Assembly: GCF_040802235.1 (NCBI RefSeq)
Contig: NC_133165.1
Location: 15,595,623-15,659,622, forward strand
Source: Manis javanica
Lineage: Eukaryota; Chordata; Mammalia; Pholidota; Manidae
Direction: 5' to 3'
Length of the DNA stretch: 64,000 nt
The notes under the pieces are model-generated. The model was not told where the DNA came from and did not search any database. It saw only the letters and a program-made list of their open reading frames with translations. Position numbers and translations under genes: made by a program. Each line of letters opens with the position of its first letter. The stretch's first letter is position 1. Shown here piece by piece: positions 37,991 through 52,300 of the stretch.

Positions 37991-39089
37991 CCTGGAACTG
38001 GGATGTGGAAGGCCTGGATTACAATCATTTTGGGCCTGTGAGGACTTAGCCAACCCTAATATATCAAAATCTTAGTTTTTTTAAATCCATAAAATTGATA
38101 TGACAGATGTCATACTCTCAAAGGTTCTTTTGAATGAAGATGAAGTTTTTAGAAATGTGAAGTCACCTCCAAAATGTTGTATACTCTATAAAATAAGAGT
38201 AATTTATTACTGCAATTAGCTGCAGAGAATAAAGGAGATAAAAATACCACTTATGAGGGATTTTGTTGCTTGCGTAATAGAAAATGTACCATTCTTAGAC
38301 TCACCACTGATTTTAGGAGGGATCAGATAGATGTGTTTTGCACATCATGAACCTGCTAAACAATGCAAAAATGTGTTCTTCCTCCTTTATTTTTCCCACA
38401 TTCAAGTGTTGCCACTGGAGTAACAGTTGAGTTCAGAACGTGGAAAGAGAAGATTCTAGAAAAATGTAGAAAAAGCATTGGGGTGCTTATCAACAGCAAC
38501 CTGCCAGACAGTGGTAACATTTCTTTGTGTGAATTCTGCCTTCAGTATTGAATTATCCTTTCTTATTAAATTACAAAGCCACTTTCCCAACATTCTCTGG
38601 AACTCAGAACTCAGGCCAGGGAAATTAGTGTTATTATTCATCTTGGTTTCAACAGACTTTTTCCACTTTTGTTGATGTTTTCGGAGATGGGAGAAGAGAG
38701 AAAAAGAAGAGAGAAAAAGGGAATGCCAGCTTGGAAAATAAGCATCCTTTATTAGATTAGGTAATGGGAAAATACACAGTGATTCCAAACAATCAACAAA
38801 TGAACTCTTGGAACTCAAGCTGTTTACAAAATATGAGATGCCTGTAATTGCAATTACATGATTTCTCAGCAGAATTTGTGAGGCACAGACCTTAGCAAGT
38901 GGTCAAAACGTTTGTGTAAACTGAAGTCCTCCAAGATTTAAATCATTTAAAATACTTAAAAAATTATGATGAAAGCAAATCATAATAAGAGAATAATAAT
39001 ATTAAGTACAAAAAAATCACTTCAGGAACCTAGAGTTCATTCATAAAAAATCTGAAACTACATTGGTGATAAAATTGAGAGTTTTCATG

Positions 39090-39300
39090 TTTTTGGAAAA
39101 ATTTTTTAATTGAAGTATAGTTGATATACAATATTACATTGGTTTCAAGTATATACAACAGTGATTCGACAGTTATATATAATAATTGTTCACCCGAACT
39201 AGTGCAGTTCCTGTCTGTCAACATAGAAAGATGTTACAGAACCATTGGCTATATTCTCTATGCTGTACTTTCATCCCTGTGACTAATTTATATTATGATT
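39090..39300 (-). mobile_element. L1 3' end fragment
   Basis: The plus strand reads TTGAAGTATAGTTGATATAC and then ATTACATTGGTTTCAAGTAT, the common 3' end of L1 families of laurasiatherian mammals, in minus orientation. Confidence 0.75.
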
Positions 39301-39469
39301 GAGATTTTAAGAGTTTTCAGTTTGCCACTCCATTATTTTTACTTGATGCTTAATTATTTGTAAATGAATTTTCTTCCCATCATCCCCACAAAAGCTTGAA
39401 TATGTTGAGTTCTTCTTTGTGAAAAGGGGTGGGAAGGGAAGGATGATGGCTAACTCAGTCAATGGTGGA

Positions 39470-39695
39470 TTTTAGCTATGAGTCTTTGGGAAAGTGCTGG
39501 ATGTGGTGGAAAAATGACAGTGGAGTAAGACAGAACATACATTCTAGCCATTCTTAACTATATGTTCCAAGCCTCAGGTTTAGAAGAGATGAATGTCATA
39601 TACAACATATACATCACAGACTTGTTGTTAGCATAAAATGAGTAATATATGGTAAGTTCATGTTCTGGAATATGCACTCAACAAATGTTAATTTC
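39470..39695 (+). repeat. MIR SINE
   Basis: Decayed plus-oriented MIR ending in 'GGAATATGCACTCAACAAAT', the MIR 3' signature. Confidence 0.5.
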
Positions 39696-39849
39696 CCTCC
39701 TTCTGCTACTCAATTCATAATGCCTCTGATTGAAATAGAATAGGGAATTAACTGAAGTACGTAGATTTGGTGAGACAGATGTTTAAGATAAATTTAGGGA
39801 TTTGTGTTAATGGTATAATGGAAATGAGAATACTGAAACTAGTGACTCC

Positions 39850-39990
39850 AATAACACTGTTTAATGTATTTATGACCTTCACAAATTTCCAATTTCCTGG
39901 GGGACAGACACTCATTAAAAAAATCATACAAAGGAAAACTGAACTAGGAACTTTGGAGTAAAGCAATGTGAGAATACAACAATGAAGAAT
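39850..39990 (-). mobile_element. L2-like fragment
   Basis: 'TTTCCTGGGGGACAGACACT' followed by 'CATTAAAAAAATCATACAAA' resembles the reverse complement of the L2 3' region. Weak. Confidence 0.3.
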
Positions 39991-41369
39991 ATCATGAAAG
40001 GGGAGCATGAGACAAGCTGGTTTGGGGTCTCAGGTTCCTAAGCTATTGGGCTGGTCTTTCTAGATAGTGACGTTGAAGGTTTTTAGCAAACCTGTGCATT
40101 GGGATGGCAGTGACAGTAAGAGGAAACTCAAGTAGGAAATAGACACAGATGAGGGTTTGTAAGACACTGGTGGAGAGGTGTTTGTAGGTCATGTCTAAGG
40201 AGTTTGGCAATATTGTCATTGTCACATAGCTGAGTTCCAAGAAAACCGTTTCAGTGATAGCTGAGAAAATGGAACTGAGAGGCAGACAGAAAATGATTGT
40301 ACTTTTTCAACAGTGAAGAGAGAGAAGAGAGAAAAGGAGGTAGAAGAAAGCTGAGGGTGGCAGGAAGAGAGAAAGAGAATGAGCAGAGTTTTGTTCAACT
40401 TGCAGGTTAGACGGATCATGAGTAAAGCTAGTGAGTGGCCCAAAAGAAAATAAGGTGAAGGAAGGGCCACTGACTGAATGGGAGAATTCAGAAGAGGCAG
40501 ATTAAGGCTTTAAACTTGCGCAGCTAAATGAGTAACATGAACCCGAGCACCTGTAATTTACCTCATCTGCAGACAGTTTGTGCCCAGAGATTCCCGAACA
40601 CTGTGGTAAAAATAGTTTTGCACTTAGACTGACAGAACATTTGAGTCACTTTAGACAACACGGCACGAACCAAGCAGAGGAAAAGGAACTAGCTTAAAGG
40701 TGAATCGTTGGCAATCTGCAGATGGTGGCAGAGAAATGGGGCTGGGCTAGGGGATTTGGGTTTTGAGGCCTGCTATGGAGCTACCAGCCCCAGAGAAGAC
40801 GAGCAAAGGACCCAGACAGGCTGCTCTTTGGGTTTTTCAAGAAATACATACTTCGCTCTTTGCTGTCACCCCCCATTTGGGAGTAGAACACAGCTTCCAC
40901 AAAAGCCTGTGTTCAATTCCTGTATGAGCACCAAAATGCTTCTTAAAGAGGCTGCTGCTCATCTATTTTCTAGGCATAATTTCCAGGAAAGAAACACTGA
41001 ATGCTCCTTTACCAGAAAAATACTCATTCCTTAGTGCTTAAAGAAATGGAGTTCTCTTCATATTTGTGCTCTCCTCTATTTTTCATTCAGATTTATGAAT
41101 TTGAGAGCAAAGTTTGTGAACCATTAGAATCTTTCCAGGTAATGTATTACTTTCTAGTGGGTCACCAACTGGCTTAGGTTTGTTTAGAATGGGGACCTAG
41201 GAGGCCCAACTTTCTGCACTAAAACTGGGAAAATCCCTCGCAAATCAGAATAAGCTGGAGAAACAGGATGGAAGCTTACAAATATCTATTCATAAGCAAG
41301 AACAATGGGCAGAGTACAAGATATCATTTACAAAGATGGGGCAGTTATTAGACCCAAGTTCTAGGCCCA

Positions 41370-41540
41370 ATTCTACTACTTGCTAATATTTGACCTTGGG
41401 CAAGTTATATAATTTCTCTAAATCGCAATGAACTGGTCTGTAAAGTGGAAATAAGGTTACCCTATAAGTTTTTTTTTAAAGATTAAGACACTGCCAATGA
41501 AACACTTCATAAACAGTGTCTAGCACATGACCATTTGAAG
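41370..41540 (+). repeat. MIR SINE
   Basis: 'TTGACCTTGGGCAAGTTATA' followed by 'GGTCTGTAAAGTGGAAATAA' is the MIR core in plus orientation. Confidence 0.7.
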
Positions 41541-42529
41541 ACAACACCATCCATCTATATGTTCCCGCAATAAATCATACTCTTTGCTTTTTTGATTTTC
41601 TATATGACCAAAAATTTTATATCATGTAATGTTACATAATGTAAATTTTGCATTACATAATTTAAAAAATTTAAATAAAATTGATATTATGCAAATATTG
41701 CCTTTTAACTTAAAATATTACACAAACATATTTCCACGATGGTACCTACCACTAATGGCTAAAATGCCTAAGACACATGGAATTATTTTCAATGTTGCTT
41801 TTAAAACAGCTTTAAAAACAAAATGAACTGTGGTGTTCAGATGATCCAAATTATAGTACGTTTGGTGTTACTAGCTTGCTGAGATAAACAGATGTCTTTA
41901 GTATAGAATGATAAGCCAAGTATTTTGTTACTGTCCTCCAACCAGCTGGGTATGACATATTGTCCAAAATAGTTGGTTCTTTAATACCTATGTCAGAGTC
42001 CACTGTGACAAATAGTCACCACTGTACAAACACATTTATTACATAAAGTTTTTCTACTGGTTTGGAGAAAAAAGTTGTTTAATCAGACGTACACACACAT
42101 CACATTTCACACTTTTCCAGAAGCTCAGATAGGATAGTCAGTGGTAGAAACATACCAAAAGTTATGATATGTTTTAGTTGTACAGAATCTGGAGCTTTTT
42201 AAGTATAGGAATTACATGTTCAACATGTCATTAATCACACAAAAATTAATCTTGTTAAGTTTTATCTTCCCTGATGGTCATGATCTGGACAGGATGTTGT
42301 GATTGGAAAAGATTTTTTATATAATTCCACAATAAAAGGATAATATTTTTATCAAACCAATTAAATTAATTTTTCGTTTTCTTATATTTAAGGATAAACC
42401 ATCATGAGATATAAGTTGTTTGACAATATAACGCTCAAGAATTGGTACTTTAAGAGTACAGAATAAAAAGTAATTACATACATATTTTGTAAAGTTGTAG
42501 CCATTATTCACCTCTGGAAAAAAAAAGTG

Positions 42530-42705
42530 AGTGGCAGGCCCTGTACTTTAAATGAATGATCTCATTATATCTTCACAATGTTTTATCAGGTATGTTATAT
42601 AGTCATCTCCATTTTAAAGCGAGATAAAGCAAAATGAAATGAATCTACTTGCCCAAGATCATGTTTATAAACTAAATCCGGGCTCCTATAGCACTGATTT
42701 ATGTA
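42530..42705 (-). repeat. MIR SINE
   Basis: 'GATCTCATTATATCTTCACA', 'GTCATCTCCATTTTAAAGC' and 'TACTTGCCCAAGATCATG' fit reverse-complement MIR. Confidence 0.7.
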
Positions 42706-43989
42706 ATCAAAAAGAAGTTCTTAGTCTGAGTCTCCTCACAGTGACCAATAGGATGGTCTCCAGTGGGGGCTGGGGGATGGAGAGGGAAACTAATTTACAG
42801 GGCCTTTGCGTGTTTATTTGGCAACATGCAGGCCGACTTCCGTTTTTCTAGTAGAGTGGCCAAGACAGACAGCGCTGATAGCTGCTGGCTGCTGGCTGAG
42901 ATCTGGACCTGCCTTCTGCGCACTGGGGAATGGTGATGCACCTGCATTTTCCAGGGACGCGGCCATGTACAGGCAGCCTGGTCTGGAGGTCATGAAACTG
43001 ATGCTCGAACTAAGGAGCTTGAAACTCACAGTCTATCTCATTATTTTTAAATATACAGTAAGAATCAAGGGGGGAAATATGGAGTAGAACGGGGTAAAAG
43101 TGGATGGAAAGATCATCCTTTCTAAGTCCTAAGTTACACAATGTTCGTATGTCCTCTCCTCCTTCTCCTTCAACTGGCCCCACTTATGATAGTTACAAAG
43201 GCTAGAAATGAGGGTGAGCAAGGGATTTCAGTAGATGGAAGGTGTCTGGAACCAATACATGGGTGCTTTACACACCTCATCAAGAGCTATAACCTGCTGG
43301 GCAGCCATGGCTTTTTTAAGTAGGCCAAACTGGATTTCACCAATGAATGATTGTTGTAAGACCCCCTGAATATTGGGTGCTGCAGGCCAACTTATTTATT
43401 TGATGCTTAATTGCCCTCCACCCTTTCCTATGATGACAAGCACAGGCTACACCTACTTTGTCTATGTCTGACATGTTTTCCAAGCCATTTGTTTTTATCT
43501 TTACTTTCATCTATTTTCCTTGTTTTCCCCTCTTATTCTGTATATATGGTAGAATTGAATATTCTTAAATAACAGCAAATGTATATTCTATCTCCTTTCA
43601 GAATAATAACATGCTTTCCACTAGAACTACTACTGCTTGATTTTTTTCTTAGTTTCTTACCTAATTCCTTTGATTTCTGTAACATTAATCTGTATTTATT
43701 AAAGTTTAATAATGTCCCCTAGTTTCTCTTTACCTCTGCCCATTCTTTGTTCTTTGCTTCTTTGTGAAAATTGCCATTTTACCTACTTATAATCTAACAC
43801 CAAAATTTATATGCACATGAGGTTTATGTACCTTCTGGAGAGAAACTATCACTTACTATTACCCTTCTTGAATTTTTAGATTTCATATTATATTACAAAC
43901 GTTGATATGGTTAATTAGCAATAGATCCCTGTTTGTTTCACCACTTTTGTTTTTTTCCATATTTATTGTACTTATTTCCTTTTTTCAAG

Positions 43990-44095
43990 GTGGCTTTCCC
44001 TTTTTAAACAGTTTTAGTTTTACAGAAAAATTGAGCAAATAGTTCAGAGAGTTTCCATAAACTTCTTTAGCTCCAACCCACATTAACTGTTTTTT
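43990..44095 (-). mobile_element. L1 3' UTR fragment
   Basis: The plus strand reads CAGTTTTAGTTTTACAGAAA followed by a run typical of old mammalian L1 3' UTRs in reverse orientation. Confidence 0.55.
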
Positions 44096-44134
44096 AAAAT
44101 TTCCCTTTAATCTCATTCTCTTTTTCTATCTCCT

Positions 44135-44385
44135 CCTTAATAAGCCTTTATTTTGTGCAAAATTTTATGTTAAACTTAGAAAGGTCTATATATTATTTGC
44201 CTTCAAAGAGTTTACAATCTAATTAGAGATAAACTATGTACATTCTGGAACAGTTACATATGGTACAAATAGTTGACAGTTGATTTCCAAAACGAATAAT
44301 GTGGGGAATATGGCATGAATGAAGTTTAACAGATTAACAGATCTTAAAGAAAGTATTTATTAAGAAATCCTTTTAATATAATGTC
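44135..44385 (-). mobile_element. L2 3' fragment
   Basis: 'GCCTTTATTTTGTGCAAAAT', 'CCTTCAAAGAGTTTACAATC' and 'AATTAGAGATAAACTATG' are decayed reverse-complement L2, directly beside an L1 3' fragment. Confidence 0.5.
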
Positions 44386-44929
44386 TTCCTGAGATAGAGA
44401 AAGAATATATTTCAAATTTCCAATCAATACTCATAATGCTTTTAGCTAGATGTATTAATCAAGGGGAAAATGTTTATTTACTTTTATTACTATTAGTTGA
44501 CAGAATAGAGAAGATTTAGTTTTCAATGGGGTTACTCCTGAGAAAGGCTAAAAGTTAAAACTTTTAGTTCCAAATATTTTTAAACTCACTTAGAAATAAG
44601 ATAGCTTGAGCTTGAAAGAGTCTTTTCTTTCTCAATAGTAATGGGCACATTTTGGTCGAAGAATTACCACATTGCTGAGGGTAGAATTTCTCTCTAAACT
44701 GTTTCCAAGAAAACGGATGATCATTTGCTGTGGGAGATCAACAAACTAAGATGCTTCCATAGACTGGAATAAAACATTCTTTTCTACTAAACGCAAACTA
44801 ATGCGGACTGGGACAAGCATGACCCTTGTGATGAATACTCGGTAAAGTTTGATGTTTTTTTTTTTATACAAACAAGGGCTCTCTGATCCGGTATTTTGTT
44901 GAACATTCTTTCTGTGTTCAGAAGACTAT

Positions 44930-45340
44930 GTAACACCAGAGCCCTAGAGTATGTCGAGCATCATTAGTGCAGTTTGCCACTTGTTCCATTTACCCCCTCG
45001 CCCAGAGGGAGACTCGGGCTTGATCTCTTAAAAAGTGAAAAGAGCGAAATCAATTAGTTCCCTCTACCAAGACTTTATGTCTGACATAATTAAGTAATTG
45101 ACAGCAGTAAATCTGTGCTGTTTCCTCTCCTAACCTGCATGCATCCTTCTACACACCTGACCTGAGTGGATCCAATGGATTTCTAGTTACAAACTGCCGA
45201 CAGCAAAAATCCTTTCCCCCCTCAGACTGGGAGGGGTGTGTGTGTACCGCTCTGCGAGTGAGGTCATCTGACAGCCATGACTGGAAACACTAACAGATCC
45301 CAGGAAACAGGGAATGATAGCTGTATCCCTTTGTAAAATA
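44930..45340. promoter_or_regulatory. Conserved-looking non-coding block
   Basis: Repeat-free, of mixed composition, with ATTA/TAAT homeodomain cores, TGACAGC (a TALE-like core) at 45,100-45,106, and CATCTGACAG containing an E-box-free TALE-like core. It lies about 18 kb upstream of the MYF5 start. Enhancer function is inferred from texture and position only. Confidence 0.3.
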
Positions 45341-48300
45341 CGGTCAACCTTGTTAAATTTTTATTCATGATTGGGAAACCCCTGCATTTTGAGGATTAAA
45401 AGGCATAAAAATGAATAATAAGAATGGCTGTAGATGAGGGTAATATTTGTTCTGTAATAAAATGAAGTTGGACCGTGAAGTGGTACGACTTTTCCACGGC
45501 ACAACAAGCTCTTTTCTTGTGTGTCAGTTTTTGTTTTAGGTCAGTGAACAACATCACATCACAAAGAAAGAATGCAAAAAGCCGGGGTGGCTTTGTGCCT
45601 GACCAGTCTGTGGTGCTCTTCTTGGAAATGTTTGTATTTGAAGTTTGCCAAAAGGTAGCAATTTTTTTTTTTTTTGTGGTTGCTAATGCTTAAAAGTAGT
45701 ATGTGCAATAAATGATATTTAGCTGTTTTTCTCTTTTTGAGCCATTTTATTCAGATCAATTAGTGGGCTAGTCTTTTAGATTTTGTATTATGTTATGATG
45801 TAATAGATAGCAGTCAGAAGATATGCTACTTTTTAAAAAGAGAACTGAGTAATTTGAAGATATTCTTTAATGTTCTATATATGATTCTAAGATAGCTAGA
45901 CTTCTAAGGTTTCCAACTTTATTTTTACTTCTTTGAGGATTTGGTATTTTATATAGCTTTCTAGAACTCCCATTGCAGATTTTTTTCTTTAATCTTTATC
46001 CATTTAATTCACCAAAAACCTTATTTCTTTCTGACTTTGAAGAAAATCCCAGTTTTCTCAATGGAATAAGTTATCTTTTGAAGATTAAAGTGGTAATTAA
46101 AATCAGCTTTTGGACATATGATAATACTATAATACTATTTTTGGCAGTGGTATGTTAAAGAGTTTTATAAATACATTAAAGTTAGCAATAACTTTAGCCT
46201 GAGGAAAAAATAAAGCACGATCTTATAAGATCCTCTAAGATTAGCGTGAGATTTCCTGAGGCTGCAGCAATTTAGCTTTACCTTTAGAAGTGGGCAGCAA
46301 GACTTTTCTGGGGCTCTGGGGCTTTGGGGAGTCTATCGATAGTAAAGACAAGTAATGGAAGGTGAGAAGTAAGAGCTCAGGGAAGAAAAGAGGGAAAGAG
46401 GAGAGAGGGAGAGGACAGGCTAGAAGGGAAAAGAGGGCTTGCAAAATCATGCTGACAGACTTCTATCAAAATCAACTCTTTTAAAAAATTGCGATGTGTT
46501 GAACATCAAGGCATAATTTGGAATTATTTCAAATGCTTAGTATTACTGAATTGACACAACATGCCTCAGGGTAAAGCACATTTTTAATGGTGTATTTCCT
46601 TGGGAATAAAATTTGGTGAAAAGGTACAAATATCACAGGAAGCTTGAAAGCACTTAATGTTGTCACTTATATGTTCCTATCCCAAGTCAATGACTATAAG
46701 GAGACACAAGGAGAATATCTGTGGGGTGTGGACTAGCGAACTACACCCATTTTTCACCCTGTCTCTTTTCACATATTTATTGCAATATCTGCTTCTATAA
46801 TTATTCATAACTGAGCACTTACCACATCTCCCTATGGTTTGTTCAGATCACCCCCTGTGAGGCAGAAACTGCACAGTCACCAGGGCTTACAAGCCTGCCT
46901 GGTGGTAAACAGGTACCATGTAATCTTTGCTGAGTGAATTAATGGAAGTGATAATTGTCAAAACCCTCATTCGTCTTCTCTGAGGTGAAGTGGCATTTGT
47001 CTATATTAGATATTTATTTCTATTTCTATTTGTACTTGGGATATATTTAAATTTATTGGGGCTTTGTTGTTTAAAAGCCACTATTAAGTTCATTTTGTAG
47101 AGTTAGCTTGTATTCAGTAGGCAAAAATAATTAAGGAAATTTTTCAAACATTGAGATTAATATAGCAAACATACACTTTAAAAAATAGTGATCTGGTGAC
47201 TTCTCAGAAAAACTTCTGTAAGAATGGAAAGCTCTATAGAGCAGGCCTTCTCTTTCAACTGACTTAATTTAGCAGATTTTTAAATGGATTCATATTAAAT
47301 ATAATTTGCAAAATGATCGTACTTCAAGCCAATGCCATCAATTCCCCGATCATCCTATTAGGTGTTTTCACGGAATCTTGAGGCATTTCTTTCTGTGACT
47401 ATGACCAGCAGAAAAGGAAAGGAAGACTCCGCTCTAAATTGTTAGTGATTGGCGTCCTTAAGTACCGGGAGTTTGGTTGATAAACTGTTTTTTAAAGATT
47501 TTTCTGCAATTAAAACAGTTCTACAGTAAGCATTCTCTACTTTTGAAATGAGAAAATCAAGCGAATAACATTTAAAAGCATCAAATAAAACAGGAACTTA
47601 AGCACAACACGAACTAGAGAATGTGGCACAGATGGCAGAATCTTAAGTTTTAGGACCAGCAAACAGGGCCTGTACATTTGCAGCAAAATGCTCTCAACCT
47701 AGGAGTGTTGAAGAATATACCTTAAATTTCCCTGGATAAAGGCTAAACCCCTCCCAGAGTTTGAGGTGGGGCTGAGCTTTCTGGTTAAACTGAATTGCTT
47801 CTGGTGCAGAGATGAGGAGTGTGAGAGCAGGAAACCAGGTGTCTTGCTCCAGATGATAAGCTTGAATTATCTGGGAAAGTCAGTTATGTGAATAAGGCCC
47901 TTCCTAAATTTAACGGAGTATGTTACATGCTACTTCAGTTTAATTTATCGTCTGGGAAGTAAGGTTATTCAAAGTAGCCCAATAGTTTAAACTTCAGGTT
48001 TTATCTCTGGGACACACTTTTTGAATTCTTATGAACTTTAGAAAAAATGTAAATGTTTCTCATTGGGACAGTAGGATCCACTGAGCCTTAGAAGTTAGGA
48101 GAGTGATATCCTATGACAGTGAATTGCTTGTGGTCTTTAAAGGGAAACAAGGTTATAGAACATACTAAGATTTATTTGTTCCAAAATTCATTTTGGTTTA
48201 TGGTGAGGGGGTTACATGATTTCATTGACTTTCCTAGCAACCAATTTCTCTACATTGTAATTTACTGAATGAGGTATTTTTTTTCCATCGATAGGTGATC

Positions 48301-48955
48301 CTTCCTTATTGATATATTAAAATCTTTTAATATGGCCTGCATTAGAAACACTTGTCTGTTTCGTTTAGGTATTGATTGTTTCTTATATTGATAATATGCT
48401 TTAACTTCATTTAGGTAATAAAACATTTTAATATATGAAAGTGAACTTTTCCCCACATCATTCTTATTATTCAAACATTGTAACCTATTTCTTAATTACT
48501 TATCCTTTCAGATGAACCTAAGAAGTTTTTACAAATCTGAAATGATCTAATACTATAGAGATCTTTAAATTAGCTATTAAGTCTATGATATAATTTGAGA
48601 AGAATGATGTGTTTTATAATAGGGTTTCCTTACCAAAAAATGTAATCATATTTTAGATATCTCTGTTTTATAGTTTTCTTCAGAAATGCCCTATAAGTTT
48701 AACTTCTTGGTATTTTATGTTTTGGACATTATCAGTGAACTAATTTTTTCCCTTATATCTTTCCATTCATTGCTTGTTTTTTTGCATATTTATTTGGCAG
48801 TCATCTGCATTAGAGAATCTGTTACAACTTACAGTTTTTCAGTCTATATTTGTGTCTTCTAGGTATGTAATATTTTTTTATCCAAATAATGGCAATTTTG
48901 ACTTCTGTTGTTTTTGTTTTCATTATTCCTTTGGTCACATTGGGAGTATACATTT
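45341..48955. other. Intergenic, no gene seen
   Basis: AT-rich non-coding DNA. A block at 47,300-47,560 is CpG-containing and repeat-free. The end (about 48,700-48,950) may be a badly decayed older L1 into which the young L1 inserted. Confidence 0.55.
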
Positions 48956-48969
48956 TTGGTTCTCATTTT
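48956..48969 (-). repeat. L1 target-site duplication, 3' copy
   Basis: The matching 14-bp copy directly after the L1 A-tail on the minus strand. Both copies are unmutated, which argues against great age. Confidence 0.85.
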
Positions 48970-49324
48970 TTTTTCTAATTTTTTTTTCTAATTTTGTTAT
49001 CATTAATCTACAATTACATGAAGAACATTATGTTTACTAGGCTCTCCCTTACCCCAAGTCCCCCCCACAAACCCCATTACAATCACTGTCCATCAGCATA
49101 GTAAGATGTTGTAGAATCACTACTTGTCTTCTCTGTATAGCCCTCCCCTTTCCCCCACCCACCACATTATACATGCTAATCATAATATCCCCTTTCTTCT
49201 TCCCCGCCCTTATCCCTCCCTACCCTCCCATTCTCCCCAGTCTCTTTCCCTTTGGTAACTGTTAATCCATTCTTGCATTCTGTGATTCTGCTGCTGTTTT
49301 GTTCCTTCAGTTTTTCCTTTGTTC

Positions 49325-52300
49325 TTATACTCCACAGATGAGTGAAATCATTTGGTATTTGTCTTTCTCCGCTTGGCTTATTTCACTGAGCATAATACCC
49401 TGTAGCTCCATCCATGTTGTTGCAAATGGTAGGATTTGTTTTTTTCTTATGGCTGAGTAATATTCCATTGTGTATATGTACCACATCTTCTTTATCCATT
49501 CATCTACTGATGGACACTTAGGTTGCTTCCATTTCTTGGCCATTGTAAATAGTGCTGAGATAAACATAGGGGTGCATCAGTCTTTTTCAAACTGGAGTGC
49601 TGCATCCTTAGGGTTAATTCCTAGAAGTGGAATTCCTGGGTCAAATGGTAAGTCTATTTTGAGCACTTTGAGGAACCTCCATACTGCTTTCCACAATGGT
49701 TGAACTAATTCACATTCCCACCAGCAGTGTACGAGGGTTCCCCTTTCTCCACAACCTCACCAACATTTGTTGTTGTTTGTCTTTTGGATGGTGGCCATCC
49801 TTACTGGTGTGAGGTGATATCTCATTGTGGTTTTAATTTGCATTTCTCTGATACCTAGTGACGTGGAGCATCTTTTAATGTGCCTGTTGGCCATGTGAAT
49901 TTCTTCTTTGGAGAACTGTCTGTTCAGCTACTCTGCCAATTTTTTAATTGGATTACTTGCTTTTTGTTTGTTGAGGTGCGTGAGCGAGCTCTTTATATAT
50001 TTTGGATGTCAAGCCTTTATCAGATCTGTCATTTACAAATATATTCTCCCATACTATAGGGTACCTTTTTGTTCTATTGATGGTGTCCTTTGCTGTACAG
50101 AAGCTTTTCAGCTTGATATAGTCTCATTTGTTCATTTTTGCTTTTGTTTTCCTTGCCCAGGGAGATATATTCATGAACAAGTCACTCATGTTTATGTCCA
50201 AGAGATTTTTGCCTATGTTTTTTTCTAAGAGTTTTATGGTTTCATGACTTATATTCAGGTCTTTGATCCATTTCGAATTTACTTTTGTGTATGGTGTTAG
50301 ACAGTGATCCAGTTTCATTCTCTTACATGTAGCTGTCCAGTTTTGCCAGCACCATCTGTTGAAGAGACTGTCATTTCCCCATTGTATGTCCATGGCTCCT
50401 TTATCGAATATTAATTGACCATATATGTTTGGGTTAATGTCTGGAGTCTCTAATCTGTTCTACTGGTCTGTGGCTCTGTTCCTGTGCCAGTACCAAATTG
50501 TCTTGATTACTATGGCTTTGTAGTAGAGCTTGAAGTTGGGGAGTGAGATCCCCCCACACTTTATTCTTCTTTCTCAGGATTACTTTGGCTATTTGAGGTC
50601 TTTGGTGTTTCCATATGAATTTTTTAACTATTTGTTCCAGTTCATTGAAGAATGTTGCTGGTAATTTGATAGGGATTGCATCAAATCTGTATATTGCTTT
50701 GGGCAGGATGGCCATTTTGACAATATTAATGCTTCCTAGCCAAGAGCATGGGATGAGTTTCCATTTGTTAGTGTCCTCTTTTTTAATTTCTCTTAAGAGT
50801 GTCTTATAGTTTTCAGGGTATAGGTCTTTCACTTCCTTGGTTAGGTTTATTCCTAGGTATTTTATTCTTTTTGATGCAATTGTGAATGGAGTTGTTTTCC
50901 TGATTTCTCTTTCTATTGGCTCATTGTTAGTGTATAGGAAAGCCACTGATTTCTGTGTGTTAATTTTGTATCCTGCAACTTTACTGTATTCCAATATCAG
51001 TTCTAGTAGTTTCAGAGTGGAGTCTTTAGGGTTTTTTATGTACAGTGTCATGTCATCTGCAAATAGTGACAGTTTTACTTCTTCTTTACCAATCTGGATT
51101 CCTTGTATTTCTTTGTTTTGTCTAATTGCCATGCCTAGGACCTCCAGTACTATGTTAAATAACAGTGGGGGGAGTGGGCATCCCTGTCTAGTTCCCGATC
51201 TCAGAGGAAAAGCTTTCAGCTTCTTGCTGTTCAGTATGATGTTGGCTGTGGGTTTATCGTATATGTCCTTTATTATGTTGAGGTACTTGCCCTCTATACC
51301 CATTTTGCTGAGAGTTTTTATCATGAATGGATGTTGAATTTTGTTGAATGCTTTTTCAGCATCTATGGAGATGATCATATGGTTTTTGTCTTTCTTTTTG
51401 TTGATGTGGTGGATGATGTTGATGGATTTTCAAATGTTGTACCATCCTTGCATCCTTGGGATGAATCCCACTTGGTCATGATGTATGATCCTTTTGATAT
51501 ATTTTTGAATTAGGTTTGCTAATATTTTATTGAGTATTTTTGCATCTACATTCATCAGGGATATTGGTCTGTAGTTTTCTTTTTTGGTAGGGTCTTTGCC
51601 TGGTTTTGGTATTAGGGTGATGTTGGCTTCATAGAAAGAGTTTGGGAGTATTCCCTCCTCTTCTATTCTTTGGAAAAATTTAAGGAGAATGGGTATTATA
51701 TCTTCACTGTATGTCTGATAAAACTCTGATATAAATCCATCTGGCCGGGGTGCTTTTTTTCTTGGGTAGTTTTTTGATTACTGCTTCAATTTCTTTGCTG
51801 GTAATTGGTTTATTTAGATTTTGTGTTTCTTCCTTGGTCAGTTTTGGAAGGTTGTATTTTTCTAGGAAGTTGTCCATTTCTTCTAGGTTTTCCAGCTTCC
51901 TAGCATCTAGGTTTTCATAGTAGTCTCTAATAATTCTTTGTATTTCTGTTGTGTCCGTCGTGATGTTTCCTTTCTCATTTCTGATTTTGTTGATGTGTGT
52001 TGATTCTCTTTTTCTCTTAAGTCTGGCTAGAGGCTTATCTATTTTGTTTATTTTCTCAAAGAACCAGATCTTGGTTTCATTGATTTTTTCTATTGTTTTA
52101 TTCTTCTCAATATTGATTATTTCTTCTCTGATCTTTATTATGTCCCTCCTTCTGCTGACCTTAGGCCTCATTTGTTCTTCTTTCTCCAATTTTGATAATT
52201 GTGACATTAGAGTATTCATTTGGGTTTGTTCTTCCTTCTTTAAATATGCCTGGATTGCTATATACTTTCCTCTTAAGACTGCTTTCACTGTGTCCCACAG

